DNA of 64,000 nt from contig JACAXG010000013.1 in NCBI GenBank assembly GCA_018881555.1, positions 6,920,191 to 6,984,190 on the forward strand, in the 5' to 3' direction. Under the pieces are notes generated by a model. It saw only the letters and a program-made list of their open reading frames with translations. It did not search any database and was not told where the DNA came from. The DNA is from Amblyornis subalaris (taxonomy: Eukaryota; Chordata; Aves; Passeriformes; Ptilonorhynchidae). The position numbers were made by a program, and so were the translations under genes. This document shows, in pieces, positions 1 through 10,731 of this stretch; position 1 is the first letter of the stretch, and each line of letters begins with the position of its first letter.

Positions 1-2164
1 TCCTACAAATTCTCCATTATGCATTTTTACAGCCATTGCCACTCTGTCTTCTACTTTTATTCTCCACAGGAGTTCCTGTTTTTCAGCTAGAACCAAATGA
101 CAGTGATCACNCACTAAGTGACAAGCACATAAACATGTTTAAATACTGTTCAAACTACTCCTCTGACTGGCTAGTGATTTAAAGGTCACTCTGGCATGCA
201 AATGCTATACCATGGAGTATNTAAGTCAAATAATATTTCAAAGCTNGAAACTTTGCCCCTGATTGGTTGGGCCTTCTTAAATCAGAATACAGACCAAAGC
301 TAGTTTGGATAATACACTGGGGTCTCTCTTGCAGCAGATGAGGAAGGCAGCTTTGCAGGCACGTATTTTCCACACACACTTCATTTTTAAAGGCCCAGGT
401 AGGTTACCAGAAATGAACTGCTATATACTGAACTGAAGCAAAAGGAATGAGACCTCTGCTCCCTAAGTGATGCCAAAGAGAGCAGGGTTGGGTTCTGTGA
501 TATTCCCCCAAAATGCACTGATTTCAGTGGAGGCTGGATGAGCATGGGGAGGCATGAACTTCCCNTCGAAAATCATGTCTTCTTCAAATGAAATAAGAGA
601 TATTAAAAGAAAGCCAGCACCATTATTGACAAAACTAACAAGTGCTCCCCAAGTGCTAATAAAATTCTAGCCAAGCAGCCTATCGATCACTGCCTCCCTT
701 CAGAGCACATCAGCCCTAATGCAATCACACACAAGGACCCCAGTGCTGTCACTTCTCGTGCCATATTTAATGACAAAATTGGTTGCTTACAAGCTTATAA
801 GGAATTTAATATCACGCTTCTGGCATGCAAAAAGAACCACGTGCATCTGCTTGGGTATAAGCAGCCATATGTGCTCGAAATGCCTTTGATGGGAGACAGT
901 ATATTTCATGAGCTGCATCTCAGCCATTGTTTTTGGTTGATTCAGTTAACATGTTCTAAAATTGGACTGATTTACTGAAGATTTACAAACATAATTCATG
1001 TGCACTTGCACTATGAATAAGCCTCCAAAACTAATTCAAGCACAGTCAAAAAATAAATTGCAAAATAAGTTATTCAATTGAAAGCTGCCATCTGAGGCAC
1101 TGTAATAGAAAACATTTATTATAAAACTAACATATATTTGTGACTAGAGATGTGTACGGTACTAAACATCTCTTTGCAAGGAATTTATTCAGGCTTTTCT
1201 GAAAGAACATCTTAACTGGGCTAACAGAAAATTACATGTTCAAAAATAATTGCAGGTTCTATGATTTTTCACCCTGCATCACAGGCTTCCCATTTTCACT
1301 CTTTTTGTTTTAGAGGGCTTATGAATTTTAGGAAAACTTCTTTTCTGCACAGCTGCAGATGGGCATTTCTGGAGTCTGGATTTGTCATTTAAACACTGGA
1401 AAGACACAGGTACAATTTGATGTACTGATGCAGAAGGAGAGGAAGCATTGATACCAACACATTCATCTCAAGATATAATCCTCTAAATTTGACAAATTCA
1501 CTTTCACAGGGCTGCTGGACTGTGAAAGTCATAGGCTGTGCTATGCTGGAGGCCTCAATCCACTCAAAAGCAGTGTTTCCTCTTCAAAAGTGAGGGTATT
1601 TTGCTAGTTCAGCCTTTCATTAGTGCTCAAGGGGACCTCTTTGAAATTAGAGTTCGTGTCTGTAATTGATAATGACAGCCAAGTCTAAATGAGGGTGTCT
1701 GACATTAGAGGTAGTCATTGATAGGTCCAATTCAGGCAGATAAAGATTTTCACAGTGCAGTGGAATAGGGATTTTGGAATTCTTAAATTTTTTGTATTCC
1801 CTCCTCTCCCAGGGCAGATAAGGAAAGCTCTGTAAAGGAATATCCCTGTCGATATTTCCCAGTTACTGGGGAAGAGGACTGGGAATAGACAGTGAAAAAA
1901 AAGACAAAGGCTGGAAGACATGGGGGAAAGATCAGACTATTTCTAATCAGGAACTTGTTTTCCTGAAGCTTGGAACATTTGGGATTGCTACCACCAGCAA
2001 TGGGTAAAATTGTAGCCTGTTTCTAGCCAGGCCTCATGCCTGAGTGCTGAAGGCAGGGCTGAGGTAGGGGACTCAGGCCAGCTCCATCCACTGCAGTCAT
2101 CTGAGACTGTCACAATCCAAATGGAAAGGGTGGAACAGACAATTCCATAGTTCAGTGGACTGAA

Positions 2165-2216
2165 CTTGTATTAAGTTGTATTAAGCTTGTTTTAAGCTTG
2201 TTTTAAGCTTGTATTT
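2165..2216. repeat. 11-bp minisatellite (cttgtattaag / cttgttttaag)
   Basis: About 4.8 tandem units are visible: cttgtattaag, ttgtattaag (one base short), cttgttttaag, cttgttttaag, and a partial cttgtattt. The two central units are identical. Three junctions create aagctt sites. It is a short local expansion and is not linked to any mobile element that I recognise. Confidence 0.85.
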
Positions 2217-4178
2217 GGGGAAAAACCCAGCACTAGAACAGAATCAGATTTTCCCCCCTCCTCTTACAGTGTCCTACAGCAATGTTGTTAGTAACAATGG
2301 CAGCTCGATGGTTTAAACATGTTTTCATTCAAAGCTTATGCATCTGCAACACAAAGTGCATCCCATTACTTCCACAGTTCCTATATGCNAGGTAACAATG
2401 CTTTAAAAAAAGTCATATGGTAAATTGGACACTGTTCCAAACTGCTTCCAGCAATTTTAGGGCTGGATTTTAGCAGAAATTTTCAGTAACTTGCACTTTT
2501 TTATTTAACAGTTTTCAATTAACATAATCCATAAAGTCTTAATGAGTTAATTTTCTGGCAAGTCTGAATAGGTGTAGAATATCAGACACNTCTCAAAATC
2601 TCTGACTTGAGAAGGTTATGCAAAACTTTTTCCCTGATTCCCTCTTTTCTTTCTCCAAAGTGGATAAAGAAGACTAGGAAAGTATGCCAAGTTAGCTGTC
2701 AAGCTCCTTAAGAATTCTCAAATGACCTTGTCAGGAAAAAAAACCCCAACTCTTTGATTCATATTTCAAAATCCTGACTAACCTGCCCCTTTTACTCTTC
2801 TGCTTTCTTGCTTCTGTGACTGTGACAGAATCAAGTTCAATATTAATGACCAGCAATCATTTCCAGGCTACAAACTCTCCTGCCTTCTGCAGCCCCAGTG
2901 CCTCGTTAGCTCGGCTCCATCGGGAAGGTGCTCACCTTTGTATTGGTTTCCCATGGGTTATAGAGGAAAGCTGGGCTGGCAGCTGGGCTAAAAATAAACT
3001 CTGATCANTCAAGTGCCCTCCGAGATGCAGTTGAACCATACAAGTTGAGTTCCCTTGGAAAGGCCTGTTATCCNAAGACACCTCGTGTGACTCCCTGTGA
3101 GTGGTTTCAGTGAAAGCCATGAATGCTTTTTTTACAAAACAAGGTATTTCTTTTCTTGAGACAAACACTCAGGTATTTCCCTCCACGCTGCAAGCAGAAA
3201 GCAGACAGCTCGATTACACTGCTATCGCTTTTCAAGGCGCAATTAAATAATTCATCCTGCTGAATAAAGCTAGCTTTTTGTGAGAGTTGGTTGAATGCAG
3301 CAGACTTCTTTAAAAGATGCAAATGAAGTACAAGNCCAGAAGCAGAGCTCTGCCGATTTTCAAAACTTCTGACTACTGTTGGTTTTCAAACCTGTTAAAC
3401 ACAGGGAATCCTCCAGTTGCCTTTGTGCGATCCCTTCTGGCAGGTGCTTCCCCCCTTCAGTTACTTCTAACCCTGCCCTCCCACCTCCTTCAGCCTGGCT
3501 CCACGTAGAGACTTCNCAATTAGAATATTCAAGCAGGATTTTAGATTTAGAATTGAGAAGTAGATTTTTAATATTAAAACCTTGTAACCAAAGAGTGGAT
3601 GTTCACACAAAAGAGCTTTAGCTTGGTGACACCAGACTCAGATTTCCTATAAAACCCAAAATCTGCTTTCATTCACCCACTGGAGAAGCTTTTTCTCTTC
3701 AGTAACTAGGAAGAACCTTGGTGATGCAAGGTTAAAATTTGCCTTTGGGATATCTCTCAAAACAACAATTGTGTGGTGAGAACACAGAGCTGCTACTGAA
3801 TTCACAGGAGCAAGCTAGGGCTCCTCACCACAGGATCTGCACAGGCTGTCTGGATGTAAGAATCCCAAAGAACACAAAATGAAAGCTTTTCTATCTTCAA
3901 AACCATACAAGAGCATAGGGGGCATTTAAACACCCCAAAACCAAAAGGAACAACATAGGAAAAAAAAATATAAGAGCAGGGAGAATGGAAAAGTAAAATC
4001 AGATTAAACAATTGTCTTGCAGCTCATGTTGTATAAAAGATCTGGAACAAATTCTTCTGACTATTCTTTTTCCTCTGTGTGGAAAATTACAGAAATTAAA
4101 CCTCTGGTGCAAACATCTGGGAAAGAGAAAGCTTCCCTTCCTTCATTTCAGCACTTTCTATTTCAATGCCACTCTCTC

Positions 4179-4232
4179 TATATGCATATATATATAGTAT
4201 GTATACATTTACACACATATACATACCTACAT
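4179..4232. repeat. TA/CA-rich simple sequence
   Basis: This is an imperfect alternating purine-pyrimidine stretch: a (TA)n core around 4187-4197, then tatgtataca, acacacatat and acatac blocks. It looks like a decayed compound microsatellite. Confidence 0.7.
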
Positions 4233-5909
4233 GTTTCTATAAACTGAGGATTATTCTTGTCAGCATCTGATTCATAAGGTCCAAAGACACAACACATTAT
4301 TTCATTTTTNGTGTGACAAGAACATAGGGATCAGTGGCTAAAGACTCACATCGTCTGTGTATATGTAAGTAAACTAATCAACAGTTTTAGAACAATTTTT
4401 TTCAATTTTTTTTTTTTTTGGTGCAATAAATCTCTGTAGAAAGGTTTGAGTGGCTATTTTTAACGTTCTAGCCAGGGTGAATTTTGCCACAGCCAAGAGT
4501 AGTGACCTCTGTCAAAAAGAAGGATCTATTGGCCAAATAAAATCCATTTGTAAGATNTAAGTGAGAAAAAAGGAGTGCACAGATCCTTGTGCAAGGCAGA
4601 GTGCCCTGCTCAGACTGCATCACTCAGTCGGCATTCTGCTTCCTGACCAGAGGTATCTGTGGTGTCAGAGAAACTCTGCACTGAAAGAGAAATGATCCTT
4701 TCTTTTCAAAGAGACAGAAATCTTCCACAGACATCTGACATATCCCTTCAAGGTATCCATGTGTGACTTTAGATTCTCTACAACCATTTGTGGCTTTGCC
4801 CAGAGTCAAACATCTCAGTAACACAATAAACAGGGCNGTTTTAAAGGATGTCAGTTCAAAATCTCTCTGCAATACTTTGCCAGGATTTACCTTTTTGTTT
4901 TTCCTCTTGGGAAGACAAAGGGTCTCAAGGCCTCTGAAAGTGGTAGGAGCATAAGTTCCATTTGAAGTCAATAGGATTTGTAATCCTAAATCCCTCAAAT
5001 GCCTTTGAAAACCTCTGTGGATATGTGTCTCGACAAAAACATCAACTTTGCCTTTCCTTTGACACTGAAGTTGCATTTCCATAAAGACAGAGAATCTACA
5101 CTCTTAAGCTCTAACCTGTATAAGCCCCCAGTGATATTCCTGCAAGCTACAGACAATACAAGGAACATGTTTGGCAATGAAATATAGAAATAGATGTAAA
5201 GTGAAATTTTCAAAAGCACCTTCAGGGACTCCCAATGAGTATTTTCTTCCTGAACACTCCAGTAATCCTGAATTTCTTTTTTCTGGTTATGGCTATTGTT
5301 TCCAGTGCTATCCTGGACACAATTTGAATGCTTTTCGATTGGGTTTTTTCTATCCTTTGATGGCCGGCCCGGCAATTTTTGAAGTACTGCCATAACTTAA
5401 AAACTCACCAAGACAAAGTGCAAAATGCCATTTACAGAGCCTGCATCTGAAACAGCAGCACATACATAACACCATTTTATTTTTAAAATCAGCCCTGAAA
5501 TTCCTACATTACAGCTGGCTTCAAAAAATTGGCCCCTTGAGTGTTAGGAAATGTAGTAGTTACATTTATGACGTTAATTTAGCAAAGCCTTTAACATGAA
5601 AGAAAACGAATGCGAAGATACCTGTTATTGCATGTTAAACCAAGATTCACGGTCACAGAGAATCTCTCTGAGCATATGCTCCATCATTGAATATAAAGTG
5701 GAATGGATGGGGATTGAAAAACATGGTGAAAAAATACAGAGATGACTCAAACTCTTATACATAAACCACCTCAAGCTGTGACTAAATTGGGAATGAGATG
5801 TAAGTATGAATATAGCTCTCCACTAATGCACGGGACAGACAGAGGAAAGCAGGCATAAAGTATATGGGGATATCACAAAACAGCAGAAAACAACCACAAA
5901 ATGTGTACT

Positions 5910-5917
5910 AACTTTAC
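5910..5917 (-). promoter_or_regulatory. SPOCK1: 5' splice donor
   Basis: On the minus strand the exon ends CAAG and is followed by gtaaagt, a good U2-type donor that differs from the GTRAGT consensus at one position. The donor GT is at 5916-5917. Confidence 0.85.
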
Positions 5918-5963
5918 CTTGATCAAATGGCTTGTTTGGATTCCAGTTTCTGAAATAGTCATC
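5918..5963 (-). CDS. SPOCK1: SPOCK1 (testican-1) internal exon, 46 bp
   Basis: Seen: on the minus strand a pyrimidine-rich tract ends in cattcag, followed by 46 bases that read DDYFRNWNPNKPFDQ plus one extra base G, then the donor gtaaagt. The exon enters in phase 0 and leaves in phase 1; the leftover G fits an alanine codon, which is the residue that follows PFDQ in testican-1. Known: testicans are secreted modular proteoglycans with an N-terminal testican-specific region, a follistatin/Kazal-like domain, an EF-hand extracellular calcium-binding domain, a thyroglobulin type-1 domain and an acidic C-terminus with glycosaminoglycan attachment sites. By my recollection this peptide is about residues 62-76 of human SPOCK1, in the N-terminal region before the follistatin-like domain. 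The paralogue SPOCK3 differs here (TWSPGKPFDQ rather than NWNPNKPFDQ). Inference: single-gene identity rests on 15 residues plus perfect splice sites and phase. No frameshift or stop is seen. Confidence 0.92.
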
Positions 5964-6000
5964 CTGAATGAGAATAAAGAAAAGAAAACTCAGGAAAAAT
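5964..6000 (-). promoter_or_regulatory. SPOCK1: 3' splice acceptor with polypyrimidine tract
   Basis: Read on the minus strand, this stretch is almost entirely T and C (ttttcttttctttattctc), ending in attcag directly before the exon's GATGAC. It has the composition of a strong U2-type acceptor. The AG lies at 5964-5965, and no competing AG occurs between the tract and the exon. The tract is what makes the short exon believable as a spliced unit. Confidence 0.85.
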
Positions 6001-6420
6001 ATAATCAGATTTTTCAGTACAATTTTAGACAAGTAAACTACAAATGGATCGACTCAGGTTTTGATTCTAACATATTTAGCTCAAATCAGATAAGACTATC
6101 AACAGGTTGTGTCCTAAAGAGTGGCAAATGCAGGTTACAAATTAAAGAATAAAACGTCCTTGGACGTTTGNAGCACCTTGAATTTTTCTTCTGGATTGTT
6201 TTTCAAAGCATGCCAATTATTAAATATTTTATAATAACTCTATATTATTTCATATAATCTACAGTCCTTGACAACACAGAGTATATTGTTCAGACAGCAT
6301 AACATGATCCACACCATCCTGATGTGGTGAAAGGTCAACAAAGTAAATTCAAAAATACTTATTTCCATTTGGACACATGCAAATCACACTATTGTGAAAG
6401 AACAGAAATACAGCGGTAAT

Positions 6421-6469
6421 ATCACTAAAGTACACTTAAATATCACTGAAGTTGTACTTAAAGTACAAC
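6421..6469. repeat. Near-duplicate blocks ending in a 9-bp palindrome
   Basis: Two blocks share the pattern atcact(a/g)aag...tac(a)cttaaa at 6421-6440 and 6442-6461. The second merges into gttgtactt-a-aagtacaac at 6451-6469, a perfect inverted repeat with 9-bp arms and one central base. It is probably a local slippage duplication. No known motif was recognised. Confidence 0.7.
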
Positions 6470-6819
6470 AACATCCAGGAGCACCTGCACTGAATATTTT
6501 TGTCACTGTTCCCACTATTATATTTTAAAAATCTTCTGAAATCTGATGTAAAGAGATCATTGTGCTGTGAGTCTTGCAGTTCTGTTTTACGCAATTCTCA
6601 CTGGATTTTACACTGGAGAAGGCAGGGACTGTCAGAGTGCCTGGCCAAATAATGATTCTGTTGCAAACTCATCTCTCTGCAGAAAGAATGGAAAACTTGT
6701 CCATGTGGTGGATCAATTTGTGTTCTGTGTACTTAGAAAATATTTATCTAAAGGCAAAGTTTTCCCTGCTTCAGAATGCCATCAACCCCAGTCCTGAAGA
6801 ACTTGGGATTCAAGCCCAA

Positions 6820-7235
6820 CTGATACATCAGTTTCACCATATTCTGTATATCCCACTTGTGTCCTCTTTGAGAGGATGTGATAAGAACAGAATAATCTAT
6901 TTGAGGTGAGGAAGCATAGAAAATCCCTATAACACTGTCATATTTTTCTGCATATTAATCTTTGTTTCCTTTTTAATATAGCCAGTGTTCTATATTCATT
7001 TCCTGAGGGATGCCACTAAAGAGATGTATTCATCAAGCTGTCCAGAATGACACCAAGATTTCTTTTTCCTGCCAGGACAGTAACTAAAAGCCCATCAGTG
7101 TGAATAAGACATCTAAATTATTTCTTCCATAGGGCTTTGTTTACCATTTATCTCCAGTACACTGAATTTCATGTGCTCCCATGCTATCCAGTCACCCTAA
7201 CCTGGGATATTTTGGAGACTTGGAAGTCAGAATGA
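6820..7235 (-). mobile_element. Old decayed CR1-type LINE, ORF2 C-terminal fragment
   Basis: Seen on the minus strand: DNA that translates, with stops and frame changes, to pieces of the C-terminal region of CR1-like ORF2. Around 7190-7120 lies LGDW-like sequence followed by cacatgaaattcagtg (the MKFNVDKC region of intact elements). Around 7070-7025 it reads RNLGVILDSLMNTS (the KDLGV-D-LNMS region). Around 6912-6862 it reads PHLK, a stop, then FLSHPLKED (the PHLEYC-FW-PHLKKD region). The three blocks occur in the order expected for the family. Established knowledge: these motifs lie after the reverse transcriptase domain in CR1/L3 elements. Divergence is far greater than in the CR1 copy at 51.1 kb, so this is an old insertion, possibly predating birds. 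Ends are approximate; neither the 3' tail nor an RT domain is present. Confidence 0.72.
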
Positions 7236-8307
7236 CTTTCTTTATGGGTTCAGAACAGCCTGTTAGGGGAGGAGTGAGGAATCCATACCCTCAGTGAACA
7301 CCAGATGAACTTTCTGAACACTATGGACAGCATGGAGAACCATGGATTGCTCTCCTGCTCTTCTTTGCCTGCTCTGGGGCAGGAAAGCATGGGCAAATGC
7401 TGGGCTGGATCAAATTCTGCATGGCTAACAGGAGGAAATGCATTTTTTTTACAAATATATTCAAGCACGGTGTCTATATTGACTTCATGGACAGTGATAA
7501 TGTTCCACAATAACAGCAAAGACTATTATTCATAATTTATTTCAGATACATCAAAAGTATCCATATTTTTTTCTTCACAAGTACAGAGTTTGGCACCAGA
7601 AATAGAATCACAGACTTGCCTTTGAATTCCACAGCTTTGTTAATAAAAAAACCCCTCACGGTTATACAGTGCTTTGTAATTGGTGATGATGTACTGCTAA
7701 ATTCACCAGGCATTAATCACTTTTCAGAATGTGTTGGATTTTCAGCCTTTTCAGCAGAAGAATTTTTTCAGCAACAAAATATTCTTTCTTTGCCTGCTTA
7801 CATTTTTTCCAAGGTGTTGCTTTGCTGCTGGGTTTTCAGCATGAGAAACTGTTAAATAATTCAACTCCCAACAAAGATTTCTTATGCTGGTAGCATATGG
7901 AACCAGTTTTGAAATAGGGATTGGAAAGGGGATTTAATCTCAATTTCAGTGTCAAAGGAATATTTTACAAAAAATGCACCTTCCTCAAAAAATACCTACA
8001 AAACAACCATCTCTTCTGTAGATCTATTATTTCTCCTTTTTTTCTTCATGCAGACCTTTTCAATATTCCATTTTGAAAATTGAAACTATGTTTATTTTAG
8101 AATGTGCCTGAAACCACAGTATGATAACATAGAAAATACACAAGAAAAAATGCAGGGGAAAAAACCCTAAAAGGTGGAATAGAGAAAACCTTCGAGATTT
8201 TCAATATATAAACCCCATTATTATTTATAGGAGTAAATAATGACTACACATACATTAGAGCAATAAAGTCAATAGCAGTTCAGAATAACTTATGCCAGTT
8301 GGACAAC
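7236..8307. other. Intron sequence, nothing recognised
   Basis: This is AT-rich single-copy sequence between the old CR1 fragment and the LTR. I see no microsatellite longer than a few units, no exon with splice sites and no recognisable mobile element. Confidence 0.5.
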
Positions 8308-8821
8308 TGTCCTGGTTTCAGCTGGGATAGAATTAATTTTCCTCTTAGCAGCTGGTACAGTATTGATTTAAGATGAGAATATTGTTGCTAACACACTGAT
8401 GTTTTAGCTGTTGCTGAGTAGTGCTTACAAGCCAAAGACTTTTCAGTTTCCTGTGTTTCTTCAGTGAGGAGCAGCACAAGGAGCCAGGGGGAGAATGGCC
8501 AGGACAAGTGACCTGAACTGGCCAAAGGGATATTCCATACTTTAGAGCATCATGCCCAGGATATAAACTGGGATGAGCTGTCTGGGAGGGCTGGAGGACC
8601 AGCTGGGCATTGTACTGGGCATTATTTGTCTTTCTCAGTGTTTATTCCTCTCTCTTTATGATTATTATATTTCAATTATTGAGCTGTTCTTATCATAACT
8701 CACAAAGTTTACCTTTTTTTCCCCCAATTCTCCTCCCTATCCCAGCTGGGTAAGGGGGGAGGGTGTGGGTGTGAGGGAGCAGCTGTGGTGCTCAGTTACC
8801 AGCTGGGATGAAACCACAACA
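8308..8821 (+). mobile_element. Solo endogenous-retrovirus LTR
   Basis: Seen: about 514 bp beginning tgtcctggtttcag and ending tgaaaccacaaca; the ends form an imperfect inverted repeat with the usual TG...CA termini. A TATA-like box (atataaac) sits at 8561-8568, about halfway, as expected for the U3/R boundary, preceded by a conserved-looking block (aaagggatattccatac). Family, from memory: a widespread avian LTR group (ERVL-like) with this same 5' start, TATA context and 3' end. Where members usually carry attaaa as poly(A) signal, this copy reads attgag, so transcript ending may be impaired. No primer-binding site, gag/pol sequence or second LTR flanks it, so it is a solo LTR left by recombination. 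A clear target duplication is not seen; the 4-mer caac occurs at 8304-8307 and 8817-8820, which would fit only if the element ended at 8816. Confidence 0.85.
8561..8568 (+). promoter_or_regulatory. LTR TATA-like box
   Basis: The motif atataaac lies in the centre of the LTR, in the position and context of the U3 core promoter. It points right, antisense to SPOCK1. Whether it is active cannot be judged from sequence. Confidence 0.55.
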
Positions 8822-10731
8822 CCACAAAACATAGCACCAGGGTTGCACTTCAGCACCGATCCCAGCAAGAACTGAGACTGAGGGGGTATGGTGAAATTCA
8901 CCCTGTGGATATGGCTGAGCAGAAAATCTGTGCCACATTTAAACACACACCTAAAGCTCTGACGTGGAACCAGGCAGGGCTTTGTGCCAGGACTCTGTAA
9001 GGTGCTGAGATTTATAACAATATCCTCAAATGACTTTTGTTAGAAGGTGGAACTCTGAACATCTTGAAAGGAATACATCATTTCACTCTAACTTCTTCCA
9101 ACAGAGAACCAGCATATATATATATATATATACAGAAATACAATTGACTTGATTAAAGAGATTTAAATTTCCCATACAATAAAACACCTTCCTGGCAGAA
9201 AGAAATCTATGCATTTCTGAAGCTTTCTGCTTGGACAGATACTAATGTGCTTAAAACCCCTTAAGCCTTCTCTAACAAATGAAACTCACGTCATTTTCAT
9301 GTTAACATGTTAATTAATCAATATTAACACATTAATAATTAACACGTATTAATACTTTCCATTTATAACAACATTAACAGCTGATCGTAAGAGCTGAAAG
9401 TATAGAATGAGTTATGATATATTGTAAATATTTTTATTCACTCTATGGATATTTACAAGTTAAAAATGAAAAACCTACCTCAACTTCCTGAACACGTAAG
9501 CATTACAAATGAAAAAAGAAAAAAGAATGAAATAAAGCAATATAAAATTAGGTTAACATTCATCAATTTTCTCCTTGGTGGCCTTTTAAATGTGAAATCA
9601 CTTATTTCAGATGACCTTCACCCCCAAATGAAATAATTTTCTCTCTCTCTTTTCTGCCCTTTCCACCTCTGCTGCCATGACCCAGTTTTTATCTGCTGCA
9701 CTATTAGCCAAATGCCATTCCATTAACATGTTTCTTTCTCATAGAGCACCAAAAAAAGGCCCTTTCATTCCCTTTTGGCAGGCAAAACCACCAGAATGTG
9801 TTTTTCCACACACTCATCCATACATATTTAGCATAAGAGAGATGTAATTTAATTTTTTTCCTAGCTGACTTTAAAGAGTATTTATTGGATAGACTTTGAA
9901 GGGAATGCAAAACCAGGCACAGATCCACTTCAATACAGCAGGTGACAGCAACCGAGAAATAGTTTTGATGAACAAATATTTGAAAATATCTTTCTTCTTG
10001 CATAGAATTCACACTTTGAAGGTTTTGCCTATGGCTCAGTGACTGCATATGACTAAGTCAATCTTTTAATTAACTGAGGGGACTCTGCACACCTAAAATC
10101 ACCCATGAAAAGAGAACTGATACTGCAAGCCCAGGCTGGATCTGACTCCCTTAGCTCAACTTGTTTAAGAGTGATATGTTGGCCTGGCCTCTGCAACTGG
10201 CTCCTGATGGACTCCGAGACTCACATCACAGATTAAATGTTCAACTTCCACTTTCAGGAAAAGAAATCTGACTCCTGTCAAACTGGCCCCAACCCAGTTC
10301 TTGAGGAAATGTTGAGTTCTGTTCTGTTCTCACTAGATGTAGGGTAAGGCCTTTGGCAAGATTCTTTTCTGCCCCTTTATAAAATCTATTGCCTGCCTGG
10401 GGTGGGCAACAGCCTGAGATGGCAAGGCAGGGAACCCAGAGGCCCTTGCACAGAGAGCAGCTCCCTTGTGACTTCCCCCACCTCAATTAAACTGCAAGAC
10501 TTGCGACAGGAGCTGCCTTTTCAGTTCTGCATCTGTTCACCACTTAGCATCATGGAACCCTACTTCTAGGTTTTACCCTCAGGAAATGTAACTTAGAATT
10601 CTACCAGTTATCATCATAACAAATGGGGGGAAAAAAGAAGCAAATATAAATTGCTAGACTTGAGCCTCAGTTCTTTATTGCATTTTTATTATTTTGATTT
10701 GAGCAATCAAGAGATGAAAGGAAACACAATT
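8822..10731. other. Intron sequence with AT microsatellite and ttaat-rich patch
   Basis: The stretch holds an (AT)n run at 9114-9132 and a dense cluster of ttaat/attaa words at about 9298-9355. The minus-strand open frame of 114 codons at 9704-10048 shows no family motif and lies in plain intronic sequence. Nothing else is recognised. Confidence 0.5.
9114..9132. repeat. (AT)n microsatellite
   Basis: Nineteen bases of uninterrupted at/ta alternation, flanked by unique sequence. It is a likely polymorphic marker. Confidence 0.9.

Larger units (their letters stand above)
1..5917 (-). other. SPOCK1: SPOCK1 intron downstream of the exon (partial)
   Basis: This is the 5' part, in gene orientation, of the intron that follows the exon. 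I looked on the minus strand for the next expected exon (beginning with the LDPSKDPC region of testican-1) and did not find it, so the intron runs off the left edge. Contents: unique AT-rich sequence, an 11-bp minisatellite near 2.17-2.22 kb, a TA/CA-rich simple stretch near 4.18-4.23 kb and a T run near 4.41 kb. No CR1 or LTR copy is recognisable. The longest open frames here (for example about 150 codons on the minus strand at 4624-5082) show no family motif. Confidence 0.8.
5964..6819. other. Intron sequence, no gene; short duplication and palindrome
   Basis: This is unique intronic DNA immediately 5' of the exon in gene orientation, so branch point and splicing enhancer elements should lie at its left end. 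The only structure I see is a pair of near-duplicate blocks at 6421-6440 and 6442-6461, with an inverted repeat at 6451-6469. No exon-like open frame with splice sites was found. Confidence 0.6.

Noticed and set aside
4624..5082. Open frame of about 150 codons on the minus strand in the downstream intron
   Set aside because: One frame of this length is expected by chance in 64 kb of six-frame sequence. It has no motif, no flanking splice sites and an ambiguous base.
7596..7612. Possible CR1 tail (tagaatcacag)
   Set aside because: The match is too short, and the sequence beyond it has no CR1 3' UTR similarity.
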